A stretch of DNA of 33,322 nt from a bacterium (GTDB lineage Bacteria; Calditrichota; Calditrichia; RBG-13-44-9), in contig CP070707.1 of NCBI GenBank assembly GCA_020350205.1, positions 3,043,943 to 3,077,264 of the forward strand, written 5' to 3'. The notes below the pieces were generated by a model, which did no database searches, had not been told where the DNA came from, and worked only from the letters and a program-made list of their open reading frames with translations. Of the stretch, positions 1-8,413 are shown one piece after another. How positions within the stretch are numbered: the stretch's first letter is position 1; each line of letters starts with the position of its first letter. A program made the position numbers and the translations under genes.

Positions 1-1412
1 TAGTATTATTAAATCCCACCATTTTGCAGAGTTTAAAAAATGCCTTTAGCCTTTTTACGTTGTTCGTAATGCTGGGTCTATATTTATTAGCCGGCCTTAG
101 ATTGACGCCGGTACGGATTATTCTATCATAATAATGTTTCGGATTATATATATATTCTATAATGCGGACATAATCTTTCAATATATCAAGTTTGGCTCTA
201 GTTGTTTTAAAGTTTAAACCACTGGTCATTTGATCGACATCGGTATCAATATCCCTAATCTTTGATCCCTCTTCCAGCAACCTTCCCTCTTCACGCAAGC
301 GTTTCGTTAACTGAGTATTGGGTAAGGCGTAGAGTCTTCCCAGCATGGCCATGCAAATACCGGACTCTTGAATAAATTTGATCATATTATCAGCAGTGTC
401 GTCACTTTCATTATCAAAACCAATAATAAAACCCGCATTGACAATCATACCATATGAATTTATCTTTTTTACACTCTCTACTATATTTTTGTTAACATTT
501 AATGTCTTCTGAGTTGATTTAAGTATCTCATTATCGGGTGATTCAATCCCGATAAATACATATCTAAAATCCACATCTTTCATCATCTGCAAAAGATTGT
601 CAGCATTCGCCAAATTGACGGAGGCCTCGGTTGAGAAATAATACGGGTAGTTATGTCTTTCAGACCACTCCTTTGATAGCAAGTAAGACTTCTCTGGTGT
701 TTTTTTTGTTAACGATAAAATTGTCATCAACAAAATCTACATGACCCCTGTAGTTAAGATCATAAAGGGCTTGTAATTCTTTAATTATTTGCTCCGGAGA
801 TTTTGATCGAGGTTTTCTGCCGTAAATTTCTATGACATCGCAAAACTCGCAATTAAAGGGGCAACCCCGTGTGCACTGAATTCCAATCTGGATATAATTT
901 TTAAAGCGTATCAAATCAAACCTGGGAACGACCGTATTCGCCATCTCCGCTTTTTCATTCGACTTGAATTCACCACTGGCGTAACCTTTTTCCAAAGCTT
1001 GTATAAATATGGGAATAGAAATTTCGCCCTCACCAAGTACCAGATAATCTGATGATTGATATAAATGTGGTTGAGAAGATGGATCCGGACCCCCGGTGAT
1101 GGTTGGAAGGCCAAATCGATGAGCTCTCTCAATGATAGAAAGCGTCCCTGATTGCTGAGGTAGAATACCTCCTGTACCTACTATATCTGCCCATTCAAGA
1201 TGTTCATCCAGTAAAGGCTCAACATTAGTATCAATTAATTTAAACTCCCACCCCTGCGGTAATAAAGCCGCCGCTGTCATTAATCCTAAGGGTGCAGCCG
1301 GATATTTTGCACCGACTATTTTACATACGTCGACATAATTCCAATAACTATTTGTTGAACATTTTGGGTGGACCAGAAGACAGTGAGTTCCTTTATCTAA
1401 TAAATTTTTCAT
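1..1412 (-). pseudogene. B12-binding radical SAM protein (DUF4070-type C-terminus), frameshifted, 3' end beyond window
   Basis: The N-terminal 250 codons (1412 down to the TGA at 660-662) encode a cobalamin-binding-like domain (about residues 1-150, with the GGPDPS and GEGE stretches typical of that fold) and the radical SAM iron-sulfur motif CTRGCPFNCEFCD near residue 180. The frame stops in the middle of the SAM barrel. The next frame continues without a stop to position 1 with an excellent continuation: KEWSERHNYPYYFSTEASVNL, then a GIESP motif, the GFIIGFD strand and a C-terminal stretch resembling DUF4070. One extra base around 672-674 (an AAA run in the coding strand) explains the break. 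Family members modify lipids or other unreactive carbons through cobalamin and SAM chemistry; the substrate here is unknown. It may be a real pseudogene or a consensus error. The start ATG has only a weak ribosome site. There is no neighbouring gene on this strand to suggest a pathway. Confidence 0.85.
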
Positions 1413-2113
1413 ATTTCACTGCTTATTGTTAGTGAAGGATTTCCGTGACAGAGTGAAATCTCTTCTTCTGTACTAAGCTTATTCTTCCTGTCCTCTAACA
1501 TCTCCATGTATAGAGAAAACGATAAGCCATACGTTTGGGTGCATTATCACATCCAGTAAAGAAGAACAATTTTATTTGATACCCCATGGCAGTACTTGTA
1601 TAAGGTCTCTTCTCCCCTACGTAACAGATTCTTAAAGGAGACTCAATAGTTTACGGCAAAATTGGGAATTTGTCAATAGGGGAATGGGTATCTGCCATAA
1701 TTAAGCACCGAACAAGTCTATTCTGTAACCTTGAACAGTTATTTTGCTGAGCGGGTGCCGGTTCTCCGTTAGACTATTTATTTACATTTTATTCGATTGA
1801 TGGTTGAATTTGCTCATCTATAAAACATATAGAAATATTATCAATGAATTTGAATTAAAAAATGTTTGGGTAACAATTCTATTTGATTGCTCTCTGAAAT
1901 TTCTCCTTCTCAAAAAATCAGGTGGATTCGAATTGAAAGACCACCCTACAATTCGAAATTATCTTATCCAATACACCTGTGCTCATGATTCAATAAATTT
2001 AATTTATATCCGGATATTTTAGGATTTTTTCATCGTAAAATATTTATGTCGAGGCGCTGTAGAAAAAAAGACTTTGCAGATATTAAATATTTTATGAAAA
2101 AAGGAAGGTGCGT
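1413..2113. other. Intergenic stretch, no convincing gene
   Basis: About 700 nt of AT-rich DNA between the divergently read radical SAM gene and a small exported protein. A 72-codon open frame at 1804-2022 exists but needs a TTG start, has no ribosome site and has no recognisable family. I see no RNA gene or clear hairpin. Promoters for both flanking genes presumably lie here, but I cannot place them with confidence. Confidence 0.5.
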
Positions 2114-2476
2114 ATGGCAAAACAATTAACATTTATGTTGATTTTATTTATTTTTGGATTTTTATTCTTGCATAATTCAGGTTATGAAGTCTTTGCAGCT
2201 GACTTATTTCCTTCAGATACCACTGACGTTGATTCATCAAAGGCGCTTCCGAATTATTATAAAAATGTGGACATCAAAATTGTTTATCCTTGGAAAGAAG
2301 ACGAACCCGACGTTTGTTCAAATGTGTCCTGTCAACTTATTAAACAAAAGGACTTGATTGTAGAAATCAGAGTTTTTCATAAAGATTGTACAGATCATAT
2401 TATGGTTAAACCTGGTCTTTTAAAATTTGAAATTCGAAACCATGATACAAAAACATTAATTGCAGAAGGCCCATAG
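2114..2476 (+). CDS. Small exported protein of unknown function (possibly frameshifted at its end)
   Basis: 120 residues from the ATG at 2114, which is chosen over a GTG at 2108 because GGAAGG lies about 7 nt upstream of it. Residues 1-28 form a clear signal peptide: K at position 3, a run of L/I/F, then a VFAAD-like cleavage region. The mature part is polar with three cysteines (a CSNVSC pair and a later DC), which could form a disulfide in the periplasm. I recognise no family. The protein ends abruptly at AEGP-stop. A frame one base back (-1) continues for 25 more sensible codons (to the TGA at 2551-2553), so the true product may be about 146 residues. No operon partner is evident; the phosphatase gene begins 342 nt later. 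Confidence 0.6.
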   Translation: MAKQLTFMLILFIFGFLFLHNSGYEVFAADLFPSDTTDVDSSKALPNYYKNVDIKIVYPWKEDEPDVCSNVSCQLIKQKDLIVEIRVFHKDCTDHIMVKPGLLKFEIRNHDTKTLIAEGP

Positions 2477-2818
2477 ATTTTTATCAAGGTGCAGTCCTTG
2501 TTCAATCTGTGAGTTATTTTGCATACATCCTTTCTCAAACTGTCGGAATTTGATCAAATCATACCTGTGATGATATATTTAAAAATCAAATTCTAAAATA
2601 GCTTCATATAATTTACCCTTCATGCTTTTTTAATCTATAATCAGGTCAGTTTCCAGACATTTTCGGTTTGGAATTAAAATAATATCATATTGTCTCTGAA
2701 TATTATCGTACTCCCAGCAGGATGAAAATCTACCTGTATCCTGATTATGTAAGACGATAATAAATACTTCTTTCTCTCGCATTCTAATTGCGCTAAATTT
2801 TAAAAGAAGGTGATAAGT
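2477..2818. other. Gap between exported protein and phosphatase; start holds a possible displaced coding tail
   Basis: Positions 2476-2553 read in the alternative frame as a hydrophobic, aromatic-rich tail (beginning DFYQGAVLVQSV and ending in TVGI before TGA) that fits as the lost C-terminus of the preceding gene. The remaining 265 nt is AT-rich, with no gene or strong hairpin that I can see. The ribosome site of the next gene (AGAAGG) sits at 2805-2810. Confidence 0.4.
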
Positions 2819-4039
2819 ATGATAAAAATAAGCAATAGATATATATTGAGTGATAAAACCAAGAAAACGATTAGCGGTTTTGACAGGGAAGCTATTGAAA
2901 ATGGTCTTTTAGAATTTATTTCACAGTCTCAGAGTGGAAGGGTTCTCGGAATGAAATCCGGCAGATTGTGGAAAAAGCTGGAGAATAAATACAGAATTAT
3001 CGATACACATGGCATGGATAATAGTATAATGGGGCTCTCAATCCCGGAAGACCATGAGCATGTTAGAAATGTGAAATCATATCAGATTGTATTTAATACA
3101 AAAAAAGACCGGATGGATATTGAGAAAGATTTGAATGTTGGGAAAAATTATGTTGAAATCTCATTAGGTCTGAATACAGAATACATCCTGGCCCTCGATC
3201 TTCCCGGCACTATCAGTAAAAAAACCAGGGCCATGAGATATATAACGTGTAACGATATCAGTAGAAATGTTTCCCTGGCTCTGGCAAAACTTGGTGAAAC
3301 CGAGAAATTAAAAATGGATCAGGGAAAACTAAAAGTACTAATCAAAGGGGCTGGAGAGCTTCAAAATAGTATCCTTCCGCATGGACATCCAGATTTTTAC
3401 GGTTTTGACGTTTATGGGATCAATAAGAGAGCCCACGATCTTGGAGGCGATTACTATGATTTTATAACCCACAATAATAAACTAAGAGTTGCCATAGCTG
3501 ATGTCGCTGGTAAGGACCCGACATCTTCTATTTTAATGACGGCGATACATGCTGGCGTTTCAATGGGAAAAGCTGAAGATCTGGAAAGTATGATGAAGAT
3601 CTTGAACTTATATCTCAATGACCATTCCAACCCGGAGGATAGTGTAAGAAGGTTTGTGACGGCTCTTCTTTTAGATCTAAATAAAGAAGGGGGATTTGAA
3701 TTCGTGAATGCCGGTCATGAATATCCTATTCTAATATCAGATGATGGTCCGATTGAACTGAAGGAGAATGATGTTTTACTCGGTTTTGTGACGGATGTAT
3801 CTTATATGAAAAGATATGGCAATCTGAGAAAAGATGATGTGCTTTTACTTTATACAGACGGCATTACCGAAGCTGCAAGAGATGGAATACATTTTGGAGT
3901 GGACAGATTAAAAGAGATCGCTATGGATCATAGAAAGAAACCATCGGAGGTTATCGTAAAAAATATTTTCAAAGAGTTAGAGGATTTTCAGGATCTGGAG
4001 GATGATAGAACAATCGTCTCAATTAAGAAGGAGATCTGA
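2819..4039 (+). CDS. SpoIIE/RsbU-type PP2C serine phosphatase with N-terminal sensor-like region
   Basis: About 406 residues from the ATG at 2819, 8 nt after AGAAGG; an in-frame GTG at 2810 lies inside that ribosome site and is less likely. The C-terminal half is a PP2C/SpoIIE phosphatase. GGDYYDF (metal aspartate about residue 211, numbered from the ATG) is followed by an ADVAGKD loop, FVTALL, NAGHEYP, LYTDGITEA (D about residue 347) and a terminal DDRTIVSIK. These enzymes dephosphorylate anti-anti-sigma proteins or similar partners in partner-switching regulation. The N-terminal about 170 residues resemble a GAF-like sensor followed by a helical linker, but I cannot identify the domain firmly. 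The usual GKG of the second metal loop reads GKD here. No anti-sigma factor or STAS partner is adjacent. Cytoplasmic, since there is no signal peptide or membrane helix. Confidence 0.88.
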   Translation: MIKISNRYILSDKTKKTISGFDREAIENGLLEFISQSQSGRVLGMKSGRLWKKLENKYRIIDTHGMDNSIMGLSIPEDHEHVRNVKSYQIVFNTKKDRMDIEKDLNVGKNYVEISLGLNTEYILALDLPGTISKKTRAMRYITCNDISRNVSLALAKLGETEKLKMDQGKLKVLIKGAGELQNSILPHGHPDFYGFDVYGINKRAHDLGGDYYDFITHNNKLRVAIADVAGKDPTSSILMTAIHAGVSMGKAEDLESMMKILNLYLNDHSNPEDSVRRFVTALLLDLNKEGGFEFVNAGHEYPILISDDGPIELKENDVLLGFVTDVSYMKRYGNLRKDDVLLLYTDGITEAARDGIHFGVDRLKEIAMDHRKKPSEVIVKNIFKELEDFQDLEDDRTIVSIKKEI

Positions 4040-4432
4040 AATTCATTATATTTTAGTAGATTTTTAATTCATCACGGGATGAATAGTATTAAAAATTGAC
4101 AGTTAGTATAGAAGTGAATATTTATTTCTCAAATCAATTTAAGAACAGCGACAATTTATCTATTACTTTACTTTCTCCCTTTAAATTACGTTCTTATTAT
4201 TTATAACAATAATAAATATACCTTGCTATAACATTTAATATGTTGTAAAATATATGATTAAATAATTGTACACTGTTTTTCTCACGTTTTTGTTGTTAAA
4301 TAATAGACAATACAAAATTAATATCAAGAGATATCGTGGAGAATAAAGTAAGATTATTCAACACGATTTTTTTTTGAGTTTTGCTGAAAAAAAGAGGTAC
4401 AGAATAGTTGATTTTATATAAGGATTTGTTCA
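4040..4432. other. AT-rich 393-nt region upstream of the cold-shock gene
   Basis: Very AT-rich, with no open frame of note. It separates the phosphatase stop from the cold-shock ATG. If the promoter-like element at 4096-4124 is used, the cold-shock mRNA would carry a leader of about 300 nt, which recalls the long thermosensing leaders of cspA-type mRNAs. No strong terminator for the phosphatase gene is visible. Confidence 0.4.
4096..4124 (+). promoter_or_regulatory. Sigma70-like promoter candidate for the cold-shock gene
   Basis: TTGACA (4096-4101), a 17-nt spacer and TATTTA (4119-4124). The -35 is perfect and the -10 is a weak match. It sits about 310 nt before the cold-shock ATG. AT-rich DNA produces such matches by chance, so confidence is low. 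Confidence 0.3.
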
Positions 4433-4633
4433 ATGGAAAAAGGAACAGTTAAATGGTTTAATGGCTCTAAGGGCTATGGTTTCATCTCCCGAGAAGAAGG
4501 TGAAGATGTATTCGTCCATTACAACGCGATTGAAGGTGATGGTTACAGGTCGCTGGATGAGGGTGATCAGGTTCAGTTTGAATTAGGAGAAGGACCTAAG
4601 GGATTGCAAGCAAACAAGGTCTCCAGAATATAA
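4433..4633 (+). CDS. Cold-shock domain protein (CspA family)
   Basis: 66 residues, the usual length for the family, forming one OB-fold cold-shock domain. RNP1 reads KGYGFI (residues 13-18) and RNP2 reads VFVHY (about 26-30); the start [10 protein letters not shown] is canonical. These proteins bind single-stranded RNA and DNA and melt RNA structure, acting in the cytoplasm during cold or growth transitions. The ATG follows AAGGA by about 8 nt. The gene stands alone with a strong intrinsic terminator 20 nt after its stop, so it is probably monocistronic. Several csp paralogues usually exist per genome, so I give no symbol. Confidence 0.97.
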   Translation: MEKGTVKWFNGSKGYGFISREEGEDVFVHYNAIEGDGYRSLDEGDQVQFELGEGPKGLQANKVSRI

Positions 4634-4655
4634 GTTAAAGGCTTATTGTTTCTCG

Positions 4656-4685
4656 ACCCCGGCTGATTTCGGCCGGGGTTTTTTT
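4656..4685 (+). terminator. Intrinsic terminator of the cold-shock gene
   Basis: An 8-bp perfect stem ACCCCGGC/GCCGGGGT (arms 4656-4663 and 4672-4679) with an 8-nt loop, followed by a run of T to 4685. It lies just after the csp stop codon and before the convergent sigma factor gene. Confidence 0.93.
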
Positions 4686-4775
4686 ATTTCAATAGCTCAG
4701 CTTGTAAATCTCCAGAAAATTCCAACCAAGATAAACGAATAATATTTCGTCTCCTCTGAATAGCTATTATCCTCA

Positions 4776-5624
4776 TTAGCCTAAAAATTTGCGTAATGGT
4801 TCACTGCGAGAAGCATGACCCAATCGCTGAAGTGCTTTCTCTTTGATTTGCCGAATCCTTTCCCGGGTCAAATTAAAGCGTTCACCAATTTCTTCAAGCG
4901 TCAGTGGATACTGTTGACCCAGTCCAAAATATAAACGTAATATTTCTGCTTCACGCCCCGTCAGTTTTGCCAATGCACGCTTGATTTCAATTTTTAATGA
5001 TTCTTTTATCAAATCAGTATCGGGTGAGGGTTGATGATTATTTTCAATAATATCTAGCAGATTATTACTTTCGCCATTTTTAAAGGGGAGATCCATGGAC
5101 AGATGACGCCCGGCAACTTTTTGAGTTTCTGCAACTTCAAGATCGGTCTTATCAATTTGGCTGGCAATTTCGCTGACAGTTGGTTCACGTTCAAATTCTT
5201 GTTCCAGTTTTGAAGAAGCTTTCCCAATTTTGGTGAGAGTGCTAACTCGATTGAGTGGAAGACGGACAATTCGGGTTTTTTCCGCTAAAGCCTGCAAAAT
5301 TCCTTGACGAATCCACCAAACTGCATAAGAAATAAATTTAAAGCCCCGGGTTTCGTCAAATCGTTTGGCTGCTATCATCAGCCCTAAATTCCCTTCATTA
5401 ATTAAATCACCCAAAGAAAGTCCCTTATTTTGATATTTTTTAGCAACACTTACAACAAATAGCAGATTTGCTTCTGTTAATTTTTTTAAGGCTTTTTGAT
5501 TGCCCTGCTTTATTCGTTGGGTAAGTTTAATTTCTTCCTCTGGAGTTATTAAAGGAATCTGTCCGATTTCTTGGAGATACTTATCTATAGACTGATTAGC
5601 ACGATTGTCAGAAAATCTATTCAT
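4776..5624 (-). CDS. RNA polymerase sigma factor, RpoD/SigA family (short form)
   Basis: 282 residues. Region 1.2 lies at about 12-45 ([16 protein letters not shown]). Region 2 lies at about 48-118, with the [11 protein letters not shown] core-binding and [13 protein letters not shown] -10 recognition helices. Region 3 lies at about 125-200. Region 4 is at the C-terminus, with the helix-turn-helix [25 protein letters not shown]. Region 1.1 is missing, as is normal for primary sigma factors of Bacteroidota-like phyla. It directs RNA polymerase to housekeeping or related promoters. Whether this is the principal sigma or a group 2 paralogue cannot be told from one window. The ATG at 5624 has GAGG about 10 nt upstream. 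It lies 32 nt downstream of the KH-domain gene and is probably cotranscribed with it. Confidence 0.93.
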   Translation of the reverse strand: MNRFSDNRANQSIDKYLQEIGQIPLITPEEEIKLTQRIKQGNQKALKKLTEANLLFVVSVAKKYQNKGLSLGDLINEGNLGLMIAAKRFDETRGFKFISYAVWWIRQGILQALAEKTRIVRLPLNRVSTLTKIGKASSKLEQEFEREPTVSEIASQIDKTDLEVAETQKVAGRHLSMDLPFKNGESNNLLDIIENNHQPSPDTDLIKESLKIEIKRALAKLTGREAEILRLYFGLGQQYPLTLEEIGERFNLTRERIRQIKEKALQRLGHASRSEPLRKFLG

Positions 5625-5656
5625 TCGGGTGTAGCCTCATTAATATTTTTTGTGTG

Positions 5657-5890
5657 TTATTCAAGTATTTCAAGTATACTGCGGGTTCCCTTCTCCTTTG
5701 CAGTAGCAGCACTTAAAAGTTTACGTATGGCAAAAGCTGTTTGACCTTTTTTCCCAATTACTTTTCCCATATCACCCTCGCCCACATGTAATTCATACAC
5801 AGTTACACGATTGCCTCTGACTTCTGTTACCCGCACATCATCCGGCTTATCGACTAATTGCTTAACAACATACTCAATAAATTCTTTCAT
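5657..5890 (-). CDS. khpA: KH-domain RNA-binding protein KhpA (YlqC/UPF0109)
   Basis: 77 residues, family length. A single KH domain has the GKVIGKKGQTA segment carrying the GxxG loop near residues 43-48, followed by a helix (AIRKLLSAA) and a terminal strand. KhpA binds RNA, often with a KhpB partner, and acts in the cytoplasm on mRNA or sRNA metabolism. It usually sits in the rpsP-rimM-trmD-rplS operon; here it instead precedes a sigma factor gene. The ATG is preceded by GAGGAAA and AGGG, both plausible ribosome sites. Upstream DNA is AT-rich and probably holds the promoter of the pair. Confidence 0.9.
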   Translation of the reverse strand: MKEFIEYVVKQLVDKPDDVRVTEVRGNRVTVYELHVGEGDMGKVIGKKGQTAFAIRKLLSAATAKEKGTRSILEILE

Positions 5891-6853
5891 CGCCCTAGTT
5901 TCCTCATCAATATCATTTTGACTTATACTTCCGTAATTTGTATTGGCTTTTACATTTTGTGTTATAGTATTCTTTTAATTGGTTAAAATTGACTTTTCAT
6001 TTACCTACTAAATCTGTCTAAGAAATCTGAAGATTAATAATTCAGATTACATTCATATTAGGGGAGAGAGCAAGAGAAAGCAAGGTTATAATTTGTACTG
6101 ATCCAGATTTGAAATATTTGGTCGGCGATCTGATTGGACCTGCAGCAGACGAGAGAAAATCCTATAATTTCATGTCACAGGATAACAAATCGCTCAACCG
6201 GACTGGCAGGATGGCCTTGATTGCTGCTACTTGGGCCTGTATAATAATTTCAATGCAGTATTTCTAAGTCGATCTTGGCAATCGGGCAAGTTTACATGTT
6301 AAGATTTAATGAGTTAAAACCTTTCTCGTACAAAAATAACAGTTCGAATATTTTATGACGCACCAATTAACCTATTAAATTTATCTTTTTGGATTTGAGG
6401 CAGAGAATTTTAGGGAAATTTAGGGAACTTTAATTCCTGTCAGAATAAAAACGATATATTGGCATCCTCAATTACCCTTTCCTTTAAACCATCTCCTTTA
6501 TCTGAATATAGACATCCCCTGGTAGTCTAGACAGGCTGACTCCAATGTAAAATGACTGTAACTATTCACTCTAACGTAACTCCAATAATATTTATCGCTT
6601 AGACGAAATAAAATCTATCCTCCAGTTCTATCAGATTCGCTCGATTATTCAAAAATTATAGTTACGGATCTACTTAAAAAGGAAATTACTACCAAATAAA
6701 AATACCCAAAATTTATAAAAACTGATGTATATCTACTTGATATGGTGTGCAACGACCACCTCGTAATCATGAAGTGAGGAGATGCGCTAATTGTCGCAAA
6801 ATAAGGTGACACAAACCAGGTCTTAACTTTAATAATTCAATCAAGGAGTGTAA
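5891..6853. other. Long intergenic region (about 960 nt) between khpA and the Asp-box protein
   Basis: Mostly AT-rich DNA between divergent genes. A frame open from about 6026 to a TAA near 6267 reads protein-like in places (for example KVIICTDPDLKYLVGD, then RTGRMALIAATWA) but has no ATG or ribosome site and matches nothing I know; it may be a gene remnant or chance. A short tandem TTTAGGGAA duplication lies near 6408-6430. No RNA gene is recognised. Confidence 0.4.
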
Positions 6854-8104
6854 ATGAAAACTAAACATCTGCTTCTCGGGTTATTTATGGGACAGTGTAT
6901 TTTATCGGGTGTGATGCAGGCACAGTGGGTTCAGTCCAATCTTAATGCAAATTTAGGTCGTTCTCTTCATTCGGATGGAACAACGATATATGCCGCAACT
7001 GCCCAGGGTGTCTATTACACCAGTGATATGGGAGATCCCTGGTTTTCTATTGGACCGCAAAATGATGATATTTATTCCATAGTTAAAGCTGGTAATAAAA
7101 TAATTGCCGGCAGCGGGACGGGGCATGGCGTCTATCTATCGACCGACAACGGGCAAAACTGGTATCAACCATCAACCCTCATGAATCAGTCGGTTTATGC
7201 ACTGGCGAAAAACAGTACCCATATCTTTGCAGGCACCTGGGGCGGGGGAATATTTAGATCGGCGGATAATGGCGAGAGCTGGGAAAGCGCCGGATTGGAA
7301 GGTAAAGGATTTTGGGACTTACTTGTAGTAGGTGATATACTTTACGCCGCAAGTCCGGATTTTTATAGCAGGATATATTACAGCAGCGATAACGGTAATA
7401 ATTGGAATTTTGGGTCATTAGGATACCCTGCCAGTGATCCACGGGGATTATTTTACAGCGACGGAAAGCTGTTTGCCTGCGATATGGGATTATGGGTCAG
7501 TACAGATATGGGAAACTCCTGGCAAATTCAATACGGTTTGGAATTTGACTCAACCGGATATCCGGTCAATGTGAAGATGTTCAGATCAATCACCAAATAT
7601 AATCAGTATCTAATCGCCAGTGTGATGTCTGAGAGTGTTTATATATCTTCCGATAATGGGGTAAACTGGACTCCGTTTAATGAAGGCCTGATTTCCGACT
7701 GGACTTTTGCAGACATGGAGATTAATAATTCAAATATTTGGGCATTACGGGATTTTTTCGGTAATGCATACAGAAGACCTGTGCAGGATCTTTTGGCTAC
7801 TCTGGACGAGCAAGCAAATACCTTTGATCATTTTATGCTCTATCAGAATTATCCTAATCCATTCAATCCAACAACATCGATAACTTTCAAACTTCCGAAG
7901 TCATCGGATATTAATCTGGTTATTTTTGATTTCACTGGCCGTCAAATCAAAACCCTGATTACAGATCGGTATTCAGCAGGTCTCCATCAGGTCCAATGGG
8001 ATGGTACAAATGATTCCGGAAATGCTGTGGCTTCTGGAATTTATGTCTACCAGTTAAAAGCCGGTAATCACACTCAATCACATAAAATGATGTTACTGAG
8101 GTGA
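6854..8104 (+). CDS. Secreted Asp-box (BNR) repeat beta-propeller protein with C-terminal sorting tail
   Basis: 416 residues. Residues 1-24 are a signal peptide (MKTKHLLLGLFMG, with cleavage after an MQA-like site). Six Asp-box motifs of the S-x-D-x-G-x-x-W type occur at about 56-63, 96-103, 136-143, 177-184, 216-223 and 265-272, a spacing near 40 residues that marks a six- or seven-bladed propeller as in sialidases, Vps10 and photosynthesis assembly factors. Residues 330-416 form the FlgD-like/type IX secretion C-terminal domain beginning YQNYPNPFNPTTSI, so the protein is likely exported to the cell surface. No catalytic sialidase arginine triad is evident, so an enzyme activity is not claimed. 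The ATG follows AAGGAG closely. It appears monocistronic; the next gene is 309 nt away. Confidence 0.88.
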   Translation: MKTKHLLLGLFMGQCILSGVMQAQWVQSNLNANLGRSLHSDGTTIYAATAQGVYYTSDMGDPWFSIGPQNDDIYSIVKAGNKIIAGSGTGHGVYLSTDNGQNWYQPSTLMNQSVYALAKNSTHIFAGTWGGGIFRSADNGESWESAGLEGKGFWDLLVVGDILYAASPDFYSRIYYSSDNGNNWNFGSLGYPASDPRGLFYSDGKLFACDMGLWVSTDMGNSWQIQYGLEFDSTGYPVNVKMFRSITKYNQYLIASVMSESVYISSDNGVNWTPFNEGLISDWTFADMEINNSNIWALRDFFGNAYRRPVQDLLATLDEQANTFDHFMLYQNYPNPFNPTTSITFKLPKSSDINLVIFDFTGRQIKTLITDRYSAGLHQVQWDGTNDSGNAVASGIYVYQLKAGNHTQSHKMMLLR

Positions 8105-8117
8105 TTAAATCCAACCG

Positions 8118-8141
8118 CAGGAAGCCAATTCTGGCTGCCTG
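8118..8141 (+). terminator. Hairpin after the Asp-box protein gene
   Basis: Arms 8118-8127 (CAGGAAGCCA) and 8132-8141 (TGGCTGCCTG) pair at 9 of 10 positions with a 4-nt loop, 13 nt after the stop codon. There is no clean T run, so it may act as an mRNA 3' end stabiliser or a weak terminator rather than a classic intrinsic one. Confidence 0.45.
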
Positions 8142-8324
8142 TTCTGTGAATTGAGAATGAAAGTTTCAGGCATCTGCCCCCATTCTTGAATAGAAGAGGA
8201 TTATCATACCTGAGAAGTTGTCTATACCCTAAAAAATACCATTTCCCTTGAGATTTATCCCCCTAACAGATAGATTATCTTCACCAGTCCCGACATTAAT
8301 TTTTTAATATAGAAATATAAATAG

Positions 8325-8355
8325 TTTGCTCTGACGTCCCTCTGATGAGAGCAAA
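8325..8355 (+). promoter_or_regulatory. Inverted repeat upstream of the GH3 gene
   Basis: Perfect 8-bp arms TTTGCTCT (8325-8332) and AGAGCAAA (8348-8355) separated by 15 nt, 58 nt before the GH3 ATG and downstream of a weak promoter-like pair. It could be an operator for a sugar-responsive regulator or a leader hairpin. Inference only. Confidence 0.4.
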
Positions 8356-8413
8356 GGTAAATTATCCCGCAATGATTTTTGGAATGTGATATGACGAGGA
8401 GGTATGGTAAAAT

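Larger units (their letters stand above)
8105..8413. other. 309-nt gap between Asp-box protein and glycoside hydrolase
   Basis: Holds an imperfect hairpin just after the upstream stop (8118-8141), a weak promoter-like pair TTGAGA (8248-8253) and TAGATT (8271-8276) with a 17-nt spacer, and an 8-bp perfect inverted repeat at 8325-8355. No coding frame of interest. Confidence 0.4.

Noticed and set aside
664..680. Programmed +1 frameshift of prfB type in the radical SAM gene
   Set aside because: The family-like residues require the shift upstream of the GTC-TGA pair, and the valine codon offers poor +1 re-pairing; a simple one-base insertion fits better. Kept only as an observation.
1804..2022. 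72-codon open frame
   Set aside because: Needs a TTG start with no ribosome site, low-complexity AT-rich composition and no family resemblance.
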